This document shows positions 1 through 6,974 of a stretch of DNA of 64,000 nucleotides, one piece after another (the stretch's first letter is position 1; each line of letters opens with the position of its first letter). The DNA comes from Jilunia laotingensis. GTDB lineage: Bacteria > Bacteroidota > Bacteroidia > Bacteroidales > Bacteroidaceae. The notes below the pieces were generated by a model that worked only from the letters and a program-made list of their open reading frames with translations, was not told the DNA's origin and made no database searches. The stretch spans positions 3,906,001 to 3,970,000 of the forward strand of contig NZ_JACRTF010000001.1 in the NCBI RefSeq assembly GCF_014385165.1. The letters are read 5' to 3'. The translations under genes and the position numbers were made by a program.

Positions 1-404
1 ATAGCACTATTACGAAAATCATAATACTCTTTATTCATGCCTGTACGCTGGTAAATTTTCATAAGCCCAACATCTGCAATAAGCAATTCCAATTCATTCT
101 TTGTTAATCCATAAACTTCTTTGTGTAATCGTTCAGCCCTATCGAAGTCCATCTCCATAAATGCACAGAATCCTAAATTGTTACAAGCTTCTGCTTTGCC
201 TTGTTTGTAGAGTCGCGCATAATTATAAGCTTTTATGGCAGGGCGATAGGAAGAATCAAGATTCTTGTAACGATATGCATAAGCACAGCGATTGAGAGAA
301 TCAATAAGACGCATTTCTTTAGTGGGTGCTGTACCGACACACGAAAAGAGCGATGAAAGCCCCAACAGGAACAAGAGATATATAGAAAAGCGTCGATTCT
401 TCAT
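1..404 (-). CDS. TPR-type lipoprotein, 5' part only (possible DUF5112-type sensor)
   Basis: The minus strand is open from an ATG at 402-404 to the window edge (134 codons), so only the N-terminus is visible. The protein starts with a hydrophobic signal peptide ending in a lipobox, LFSC, with the lipid-accepting Cys at residue 22. The rest is helical and rich in Ala, Tyr, Leu and Asn, with TPR-like spacing (AEACNNLGFCAFMEMDFDRA). This resembles the N-terminus of Bacteroides lipoprotein-anchored sensor kinases with TPR or DUF5112 regions, but the kinase part would lie outside the window. It is transcribed divergently from prs across about 170 bp. Lipoprotein is secure; the kinase suggestion is inference. 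Confidence 0.75.
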   Translation of the reverse strand, partial: MKNRRFSIYLLFLLGLSSLFSCVGTAPTKEMRLIDSLNRCAYAYRYKNLDSSYRPAIKAYNYARLYKQGKAEACNNLGFCAFMEMDFDRAERLHKEVYGLTKNELELLIADVGLMKIYQRTGMNKEYYDFRNSA

Positions 405-529
405 GATTTATGCATTTCGTTAGCAAAACTACAAATATTTTACGTGAAATAAGAATTTAGTCCCCATGAAATAAAAAATGAAAGATTAATTTTTCTACAA
501 TAAGTCTTTTAGATTGACGGGAGATTTCA

Positions 530-537
530 TACCTTTG
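530..537 (+). promoter_or_regulatory. prs promoter, -7 box
   Basis: TACCTTTG matches the Bacteroides -7 consensus TAnnTTTG and lies 36 bp upstream of the prs ATG. A T-rich stretch (TTTT at 507-510) sits 19 bp upstream at the -33 position, a weak match to TTTG. Confidence 0.6.
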
Positions 538-573
538 CACGCAAATTAACATATAGGTAACAACTATTATAAA

Positions 574-1512
574 ATGAGCGAAAAAGCACCCTTTATGGTA
601 TTCTCGGGAACCAATTCGAGATACCTAGCAGAAAAAATCTGCGCAAGCCTCAATTGTCCTCTTGGAAACATGAATATCACACATTTTGCCGATGGTGAAT
701 TCGCAGTTTCCTACGAAGAATCAATCCGTGGTTCACATGTATTCTTGGTTCAATCCACATTCCCAAACTCAGACAATTTAATGGAACTCCTGTTGATGAT
801 TGATGCAGCAAAAAGAGCATCAGCAAAGAGTGTAATTGCCGTTATTCCATATTTTGGCTGGGCACGTCAAGACAGGAAAGACAAACCTCGTGTGTCTATC
901 GGTGCCAAGCTGGTAGCAGACCTTCTTTCAGTAGCAGGTATCGATCGTTTAATTACTATGGATTTGCATGCTGACCAAATTCAAGGCTTCTTCAACATTC
1001 CTGTAGACCACCTGTATGCATCAGCCGTATTCCTTCCTTACATTCAGTCTTTACATTTGGAAGAACTTGTTATTGCAACTCCAGATGTGGGTGGATCAAA
1101 ACGTGCTAGTACTTTCTCTAAATATTTAGGTGTACCTTTAGTCCTATGTAATAAGTCGCGCGAAAAAGCAAATGAAGTTGCTTCCATGCAAATCATAGGT
1201 GATGTTAAAAATAAGAATGTAGTGTTGGTCGATGATATAGTAGATACCGCTGGAACGATCACTAAAGCTGCTAATATCATGTTTGAAGCAGGTGCAGCTT
1301 CTGTACGTGCGATAGCCAGTCACTGTGTAATGTCAGATCCTGCTTCTTTCCGTGTACAAGAATCCAAACTCACTGAAATGGTCTTCACAGACAGTATTCC
1401 TTATTCTAAGAAATGCGCTAAGGTAAAACAATTGAGTATCGCTGATATGTTTGCCGAAACAATAAAACGTGTGGTAAACAACGAATCCATCAGTTCGCAA
1501 TACATTATTTAA
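574..1512 (+). CDS. prs: Ribose-phosphate pyrophosphokinase
   Basis: Makes PRPP from ribose 5-phosphate and ATP in the cytosol, feeding purine, pyrimidine, His, Trp and NAD synthesis. The 312 residues match the usual family length. It has the N-terminal FSGTNSRYLAEKI segment, the DLHADQIQGFF segment near residue 129, and the PRPP-binding signature VVLVDDIVDTAGTI near residues 216-229. The start is fixed by a good Bacteroides -7 box 36 bp upstream. The gene is monocistronic. Its natural terminator is now separated from it by an insertion sequence that starts 18 bp after the stop codon. Confidence 0.97.
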   Translation: MSEKAPFMVFSGTNSRYLAEKICASLNCPLGNMNITHFADGEFAVSYEESIRGSHVFLVQSTFPNSDNLMELLLMIDAAKRASAKSVIAVIPYFGWARQDRKDKPRVSIGAKLVADLLSVAGIDRLITMDLHADQIQGFFNIPVDHLYASAVFLPYIQSLHLEELVIATPDVGGSKRASTFSKYLGVPLVLCNKSREKANEVASMQIIGDVKNKNVVLVDDIVDTAGTITKAANIMFEAGAASVRAIASHCVMSDPASFRVQESKLTEMVFTDSIPYSKKCAKVKQLSIADMFAETIKRVVNNESISSQYII

Positions 1513-1559
1513 GTCAAACCGATAGAATAGGGACATTCAGTAAATGTCTTTAAAAACAT

Positions 1560-1608
1560 AAAATGGCATATGAAGATGCTTTGTTCATATCATCTCATAT
1601 GCCATTTT
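1560..1608. terminator. Hairpin inside the left end of the insertion sequence
   Basis: AAATGGCATATGA at 1561-1573 pairs with TCATATGCCATTT at 1595-1607, followed by a T-rich run. It lies between the transposase stop and the left inverted repeat. It probably ends transposase transcription and also stops prs read-through from the left. Confidence 0.6.
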
Positions 1609-1708
1609 TATTATCTATTTTTTCTCTCTGACCTAAAATCTTCTCCTTTTGGGCACGATGTTCCGGAAGAAGCCTGAGACTTCTTCTAATAGATTCTTTA
1701 TACTTATG

Positions 1709-3067
1709 TTATGCAGCTTTCTTCTGTCCGTTTTTGATTTTATCAATCATCAATATTGCGTTTGCCGTATGTATCCCAAAGAAAATCCACAGGATTTCTG
1801 TTTTCCTGTTCCGTGCTTTGATTTTCGATAGCGAATAATGCTGTTTTTGCGTACCGAAACTGCCTTCAAGCCTGGTGGCTCTTTCCCTCGAGAGTTCACT
1901 CCTGAGAGCCTTCCTCACCGCCTCGTCCTTTGCAGCTCTTCCCTTACGTACAAAGGAGGTTGATATCCCATATTTTGTACAGAACTTCCTGTTGGCATTA
2001 TTGGCGTATATGGAATCGGCGGCCACACATCTGACCCTTACATTCATCAACTTCTGATGCATACGGATACAGTCTTTCAGACGTATGCCCTCATTGAATG
2101 CCTTGAAAGAGATGTGCTCGATGAACGAGATTCCGTCTATCTGTATGTTATTAGCCTTTGCACCGAACTCGACAGATTTTGTCTCCTTGCCCCTTACGAT
2201 AGGGCGTACGTAATGACGGTCAATACTGACAATACGGTCACTGACCTTCCTGCCTTCAAAGAGTTCCTTTTCCTGTACAAGGACCTTTCTGATGATGGAA
2301 AGCCGTTTCTGATAATCCTGTGTATATGTGAGTGAAGAGCCGTGTTCTCTGTGAATGTCATCCCGTTGTATGATGAGTTTTTCCAGGAGTCTGATCATGC
2401 GATGCTTCAGCATTCTTGTCCTCGAAGCCTTCCTCTTTCTTTTCTTGCAATAGGATAGATAGGATACCGCAACATCCGCATATTTGTTACGGGGACGCCT
2501 TATGCCGAGTTGCCCACAATGTATGCAGACATGCCGGTAGAGCCATTCGACGCTTTCCCAAAGGAGCTTCATGTCCGTAGGGAAACGCATATGACTTTCA
2601 TAGCATGTGGCATCGGTCATACATACGTGAAGGTTCTCAAGATAAGGCTTCCAGTGTGAGGCAAGGATTTTCTGAAGGGAGTCGATGTCAAGACGGGATG
2701 CTATCTCATTACGGACAGCACTGATTATCTTGTAGTTCGTTATAGGGCAGGACGGGTCTATCATGATACCACAGAACAACTGATAGTGTATGTTTCCGTT
2801 AAGATGTTCTACCAATAACCTGTCAGAGAATCCGGTATAAGACTTCAGTACCATAAGGGCTATCTTCGCGGAAGGACTGAAACAGTTCCTGCGACCCAAG
2901 CGGGATTGTGAAAGGCCTGTCTCTTTGGCTATACTCTCGAATGGAAACACGGAATGAAGACTGCCAAGTTCACTCGCATGAAAACTCTTACGATATTTTT
3001 CCAGAATATCGAATTCTGGAAACCCTAAAGTAGGGTGAATTTCTGAAATATTTTGTATCTTCGCCAT
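1709..3067 (-). CDS. IS transposase (DUF772 plus DDE domain)
   Basis: The 452-residue transposase fills the insertion sequence. An N-terminal DUF772-like region (residues about 60-110, with SPSAKIALMVLKSYTGFSDR) is followed by a DDE catalytic core. Candidate acidic residues are the Asp in MTDATCYE, the Asp in AADSIYANN and the Glu in LEGSFGTQK. A Lys/Arg-rich insert (KKRKRKASRTRMLKHR) lies mid-protein. The reading frame is full length with no stop or frameshift and the element has intact inverted repeats, so it may still be active. The pattern fits IS1182-type members of the broad IS5 assemblage; exact family naming needs a database comparison. Confidence 0.9.
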   Translation of the reverse strand: MAKIQNISEIHPTLGFPEFDILEKYRKSFHASELGSLHSVFPFESIAKETGLSQSRLGRRNCFSPSAKIALMVLKSYTGFSDRLLVEHLNGNIHYQLFCGIMIDPSCPITNYKIISAVRNEIASRLDIDSLQKILASHWKPYLENLHVCMTDATCYESHMRFPTDMKLLWESVEWLYRHVCIHCGQLGIRRPRNKYADVAVSYLSYCKKRKRKASRTRMLKHRMIRLLEKLIIQRDDIHREHGSSLTYTQDYQKRLSIIRKVLVQEKELFEGRKVSDRIVSIDRHYVRPIVRGKETKSVEFGAKANNIQIDGISFIEHISFKAFNEGIRLKDCIRMHQKLMNVRVRCVAADSIYANNANRKFCTKYGISTSFVRKGRAAKDEAVRKALRSELSRERATRLEGSFGTQKQHYSLSKIKARNRKTEILWIFFGIHTANAILMIDKIKNGQKKAA

Positions 3068-3140
3068 ATCTTAGTGTGGATATTTCCCCCGTTTTGGCCG
3101 TCAAACCGTATTTTAGGGGGAATACATAAAGATACAAAAA

Positions 3141-3182
3141 AGCCAACTAATTCGCAATACTTTTAGTATGAATTAGTTGGCT
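3141..3182. repeat. Hairpin inside the right end of the insertion sequence
   Basis: AGCCAACTAATTC at 3141-3153 pairs with GAATTAGTTGGCT at 3170-3182. It sits between the right inverted repeat and the transposase start. It is probably a guard hairpin that limits read-in transcription. Confidence 0.6.
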
Positions 3183-3210
3183 AATTTTATAGGATTTACT
3201 GAATATCCCT

Positions 3211-3259
3211 AGAATAAAAAAGAACGAAGAATACAGTATTCTTCGTTCTTTTTTATTCT
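3211..3259. terminator. Bidirectional terminator, original prs/MORN terminator
   Basis: A perfect inverted repeat with 23-bp arms and a 3-bp loop (3211-3233 and 3237-3259). The stem core contains AAGAACGAAGAATA, and the outer part is A/T-rich so that each strand ends in a T run. It lies 12 bp beyond the MORN gene stop. With the insertion sequence removed it would also lie just after prs, so it served two convergent genes. Confidence 0.85.
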
Positions 3260-3271
3260 ATAAATTTCTTC

Positions 3272-4426
3272 TTATTGTTCTAATCGTCCGAACTTATAAG
3301 TTCCTTTCCGAATGATTTTCCCTGTCTTATCTGTTTCTACAAACGGTCCATGCTTTTTTCCCTGTTTGAAGAAACCATCGTAACGATGGCCATCTTTATC
3401 CTCTTGAATACCTTTGCCTTCTTCAAGACCATTCACAAAACCACCTTTATATTTCGTACCATTGACAAGAATTAATAAACCTTCTCCATTCGGTTGATTA
3501 TTTTTCCATTCACCATCATAAATATCACCATTACTCCAAGTATACTTACCGCGTCCATTACGTTTATTTTCTTTCCATTGACCTTCATAAACAGCACCGT
3601 TTGCCCATGTAAAAGTACCTTGACCTTCCTGCATCCCATTTTTGAAATTCCCCACATATTTATCACCATTCGCATGATAATAAATTCCTGCACCAGTACG
3701 TTCGCCTTGAACATAAGAGCCTTCATAACGGTCATCACCTAAGAAAAATATCCCTTGACCATGCTGTAAATCATCACTCCAATCTCCTACATACTTCTCA
3801 CCATTTGTATATTCAAATGTTCCTTTTCCTTCACGAACATCATTTTTCCAGTCACCGTCATACTTACAGCCGTTATTCCAGACAAGTATACCTTTGCCAT
3901 CCTTTTTATCATTTTTCCAAGTTCCAACATATTTCGATCCATCTTTCCAAGTATATGTACCTGATCCCTCACGCTTATCACCAACCCAATTACCTTCATA
4001 AATATCTCCATTATGATAATACATCGTACCATTACCGTGTTGATAATCTTGATACCACATACCGTCATAACGATTATTATTCATAAAATAAAAAATACCT
4101 TTCCCATGCTGTTGATCTTGATACCACTGACCTTCATATTTCTCTCCGTCAGAAAAAGTATAAACTCCGAATCCTTCGCGTTTTCCTTTTACATATTCTC
4201 CTTCATATACATCACCGTTTTTAAATACAGTTTTTCCTTTCCCATTAGGCTTACGACCTTTCATTTCTCCTGTATAAACAGAACCATCCTTGAATGTATA
4301 ATTTCCTATCTTTATTTCAGTAGAAAAGGAATCTTTTATTTTACCCAAAAAGCCACCCTTATTTTGAGCAACAATGCTCCCTTGAGAAAGAAAAATCAAA
4401 ATTAACGCCGTATATAGATATTTCAT
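3272..4426 (-). CDS. Exported MORN-repeat protein
   Basis: The 384-residue protein has a signal peptide (about residues 1-21, ending near IVAQ) and then about 14 tandem MORN repeats of the form YxGxWxxxxxxGxGxxxxxxGxxY, spanning roughly residues 45-375. MORN repeats form an elongated beta-sheet scaffold that can bind lipids or proteins. No enzymatic domain is visible, so a structural or binding role in the periplasm or outer membrane is the most that can be said. It is separated by 87 bp from the M16-like gene upstream and by only 12 bp from a strong terminator downstream. The repetitive DNA produces many false reading frames on both strands, which are not genes. Confidence 0.9.
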   Translation of the reverse strand: MKYLYTALILIFLSQGSIVAQNKGGFLGKIKDSFSTEIKIGNYTFKDGSVYTGEMKGRKPNGKGKTVFKNGDVYEGEYVKGKREGFGVYTFSDGEKYEGQWYQDQQHGKGIFYFMNNNRYDGMWYQDYQHGNGTMYYHNGDIYEGNWVGDKREGSGTYTWKDGSKYVGTWKNDKKDGKGILVWNNGCKYDGDWKNDVREGKGTFEYTNGEKYVGDWSDDLQHGQGIFFLGDDRYEGSYVQGERTGAGIYYHANGDKYVGNFKNGMQEGQGTFTWANGAVYEGQWKENKRNGRGKYTWSNGDIYDGEWKNNQPNGEGLLILVNGTKYKGGFVNGLEEGKGIQEDKDGHRYDGFFKQGKKHGPFVETDKTGKIIRKGTYKFGRLEQ

Positions 4427-4513
4427 TAAATTACAAATTATGAATTACGAATAATAATGTGATGTGACAAAGATACAATTTCTCCGCCAAAACATACTTG
4501 TTCGGGAGTCTTT

Positions 4514-5800
4514 TTATGATAACTTTTTACCTGCAATGACCTCTTTTAATGTCTCTTTGCACAAGTAACGGTTCGCTAAATCTCTGATTTCTTCCGATGT
4601 TACTTCTTTCACTGCTTGCAAAGAGCGTGCAAAAAAAGCATCGTCAAGCCCTGAAGTATATATAAACGACCATGCATCCGATAAGGAAAAAGGTGATTCA
4701 TAGTTACGGCACATTTCTCCAAGCATATAATTGCGTACCATCGCTAATTCATCAGCAGAAACAAGTTCATTCTGCAGTTTATTTATCTCACGATATACCT
4801 CACGGATCAACGGTTCAACGTATTCATTATCAGTTTCTGTACTTACAAGTATCATTCCGCTGCCAGGATAAAACATCATTCCTGCAGAAATACCATAAGT
4901 ATAACCCTTATCTTCACGAATATTGGACATAAGCCTACTGCCGAAATAACCTCCGAAAACTGTCATCAAAACACGTAATTTCAAATAATCGGGATGATGG
5001 CGCTCAATCGAAGTAATTCCTAATTTAATAGCACTTTGCATAGCATCATCTCGTTCATTGAAAATCCGCTTTTCCGGAATTGCAACTAATGGAAACTCTT
5101 TTTTAGGAAAAGGCCGTTGGTAGTTGCCAAAAGCAGCATTACCAAATGCCGATTCCACTCTTTGCACAATTTCATCAGTTACTTTACCAGACAAAAAAAT
5201 AGCAGAATTGCCAGAGTGATAATATTCTTCATAAAAAGCACGAAGAATTTCAGGAGTAATCATGTGATAATCTTTCTCTTCTACCAAACGTCCGCAAGGA
5301 TGTTCACCTCCATATAATGAGGCCAGTAAACTTCTTTGGGCTAAAAAATCTACTTTCGAGAGATTTACAAGATATTGCTGAATATTGGCATCCAAAACGG
5401 TATTTAATTCCTTTTCAGGAAAAATGGGTTCTTTAATAATAGACTCTACTATTTCAAGCGTTTCCGCAAAATATTTGTTTAATGAATAAAGAGTTATATA
5501 TGCATACTCAGCCGAACTGGACAATTCAAGCCACGCACCATAATAATCCAGTTTTTCGGCAATATCCGCAGCAGTATATTTTTGAGTACCTTCACGCAAC
5601 ATACGATTGGTGAAAAGTGCCTGAAGTTTCTGTGTCTGTTGCCATCTCCCCCCTGCAAAAAGAATATCCATACGAATCACCTCTTGCTCACCGGCATTGA
5701 TGATAGAGAGTGGAATACCGTTAGAGAATTTTGTCCGTACGGGAAATTGAATATCAATATTCTTTAATTCATTTATGATTGGTTGTACACTCCTGTTCAT
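4514..5800 (-). CDS. M16 (insulinase-like) family protein without the HxxEH zinc motif
   Basis: The 428 residues show two M16 half-domains. The N-terminal half would carry the HxxEH zinc motif near residue 65, but the sequence there reads QALFTNRMLREGT, so the zinc ligands are absent. The second half has the family features SRLMSNIREDKGYTYGISAG and the C-terminal NRYLCKETLKEV. Non-catalytic M16 subunits normally pair with an active partner, and none is seen nearby. It has no signal peptide, so it is probably cytosolic. Its start overlaps the kdsB stop by 4 bp, so the two are translationally coupled. Confidence 0.87.
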   Translation of the reverse strand: MNRSVQPIINELKNIDIQFPVRTKFSNGIPLSIINAGEQEVIRMDILFAGGRWQQTQKLQALFTNRMLREGTQKYTAADIAEKLDYYGAWLELSSSAEYAYITLYSLNKYFAETLEIVESIIKEPIFPEKELNTVLDANIQQYLVNLSKVDFLAQRSLLASLYGGEHPCGRLVEEKDYHMITPEILRAFYEEYYHSGNSAIFLSGKVTDEIVQRVESAFGNAAFGNYQRPFPKKEFPLVAIPEKRIFNERDDAMQSAIKLGITSIERHHPDYLKLRVLMTVFGGYFGSRLMSNIREDKGYTYGISAGMMFYPGSGMILVSTETDNEYVEPLIREVYREINKLQNELVSADELAMVRNYMLGEMCRNYESPFSLSDAWSFIYTSGLDDAFFARSLQAVKEVTSEEIRDLANRYLCKETLKEVIAGKKLS

Positions 5801-6552
5801 TTGAAACCATCTTTTAATAATTTTTCTGCCCGAACTAAATCTTCTGGCGTATCAATACCAATCGTCTCTACATCACTGACACCTACTTTAATAGTATATC
5901 CATTTTCCAACCAGCGTAATTGTTCAAGGGATTCAGCCAATTCTAATGTAGACTGCGGCAATGAAGTGATTTCTTTCAATACTTCGGAACGATAAGCATA
6001 AAGACCAATGTGTTTATAATAAACATGATGACGAAGCCATTCGTTTTTTATTCCATTCCGTTGATAAGGGATTATAGAACGGCTAAAATACATTGCATTC
6101 CATTTTTTATCGACAACGACTTTAGGTGAATTAACGTTCTCTAATGCTTCGAAAGGATCATCAGCTTTGAAAGGTTTAACTAAAGTAGCGATCTGTGTAG
6201 TTAAATCATTAAAACATGCCTTTACAGCCCACAACTGTGAGGGTTGAATAAAAGGCTCATCTCCTTGAATGTTGACAATTACGTCAAAATCCCCTCCTAT
6301 TTTTGTCGCAGCTTCGTAGCATCTGTCTGTACCGCTTCTATGATTTACGGAAGTCATCACCACTTTGCCTCCAAAATCTTTTATTACAGCTTCGATACGT
6401 TCATCATCTGTTGCTACGTATGCGTCATCAAGCACACCAACCACTTGTTCATATACACGCTGAATAACAGTTTTACCTCCCAATATCGCTAACGGTTTTG
6501 CAGGAAAACGCGTTGAAGCATAACGTGCTGGGATTATTCCTAAAAATTTCAT
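5797..6552 (-). CDS. kdsB: 3-deoxy-manno-octulosonate cytidylyltransferase (CMP-KDO synthetase)
   Basis: Activates KDO with CTP for lipid A-core (lipopolysaccharide) synthesis in the cytosol. The 251 residues match the family. The nucleotide-binding start PARYASTRFPAKPLAILGG is clear at residues 8-26, with NIQGDEPFI near residue 95 and the HVYYKHIGLYAYR segment near residue 180. It begins 6 bp after the folK stop and overlaps the M16-like gene by 4 bp, so it is part of a leftward cluster with PBP1A. Confidence 0.95.
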   Translation of the reverse strand: MKFLGIIPARYASTRFPAKPLAILGGKTVIQRVYEQVVGVLDDAYVATDDERIEAVIKDFGGKVVMTSVNHRSGTDRCYEAATKIGGDFDVIVNIQGDEPFIQPSQLWAVKACFNDLTTQIATLVKPFKADDPFEALENVNSPKVVVDKKWNAMYFSRSIIPYQRNGIKNEWLRHHVYYKHIGLYAYRSEVLKEITSLPQSTLELAESLEQLRWLENGYTIKVGVSDVETIGIDTPEDLVRAEKLLKDGFK

Positions 6553-6558
6553 CTTATT

Positions 6559-6942
6559 TCAATCTAAATAATACTCTAATTCCTCTATTCCTTTTTGGAT
6601 ATATTCCCGTTTTAAATCATCGGGCTTTAATATCTTACCGTCATATATTAATAAGTCGATATCCAAACAGACCTTCTCTTCTAACTTATCTTCAGGATGC
6701 CGTCCCGCCTCATGTTCAATATCTTTCAGCTTTGCTTTCACTTGCCATTCCTCATCTATAGTACTAAAAACAGCTACCTGGTCTGTGAATAAAGCCTGAT
6801 TCCTGAACCATAAAGGCTTTGTCACCTCTTCCTTAGCAAAACGAATGTCAGGGAATAAAGCATGCAACTTTTGATGAGCCAAAAGAAAATTTTTCTTTTG
6901 ATTATAATTACTACCGATACATATAAGACAAATGTTGATCAA
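6559..6942 (-). CDS. folK: 2-amino-4-hydroxy-6-hydroxymethyldihydropteridine pyrophosphokinase (HPPK)
   Basis: Transfers pyrophosphate from ATP to the pterin precursor of folate. At 127 residues it is shorter than the usual 150-160 but keeps the start CIGSNYNQKKNF and the signature CLDIDLLIYDGKIL near residues 90-103, with the two Asp that bind magnesium. The central NALF/TDQVAVF segment is also recognisable. The short length and missing C-terminal tail look like a Bacteroides-type compact version rather than damage. It sits between PBP1A (32 bp upstream) and kdsB (6 bp downstream). Confidence 0.82.
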   Translation of the reverse strand: MINICLICIGSNYNQKKNFLLAHQKLHALFPDIRFAKEEVTKPLWFRNQALFTDQVAVFSTIDEEWQVKAKLKDIEHEAGRHPEDKLEEKVCLDIDLLIYDGKILKPDDLKREYIQKGIEELEYYLD

Positions 6943-6974
6943 AGTTTGAATAATTAATAGTAATTCTTCAATTC

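Larger units (their letters stand above)
1530..3209 (-). mobile_element. Insertion sequence, IS1182/IS5-like DDE element, inserted at the prs terminator
   Basis: Imperfect terminal inverted repeats bound the element: left GGGACATTCAGTAAAT at 1530-1545, and right GGGATATTCAGTAAAT read on the minus strand at 3194-3209. They differ at one base. The flanks carry the same 7 bp, TAGAATA, at 1523-1529 and 3210-3216, which is a target-site duplication of 5-7 bp. The element is about 1.68 kb and holds one transposase gene. Hairpins lie inside both ends (1560-1608 and 3141-3182) and could block transcription entering or leaving. The family name is from protein resemblance only; the boundaries are seen directly. 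Confidence 0.9.

Noticed and set aside
1560..1608. Original prs terminator
   Set aside because: It lies inside the insertion sequence, 30 bp past its left end; the original terminator is at 3211-3259.
3494..4405. Several plus-strand frames and a second minus-strand frame over the MORN gene
   Set aside because: The tandem repeats keep other frames open by chance; only the 384-codon frame has a signal peptide and MORN motifs.
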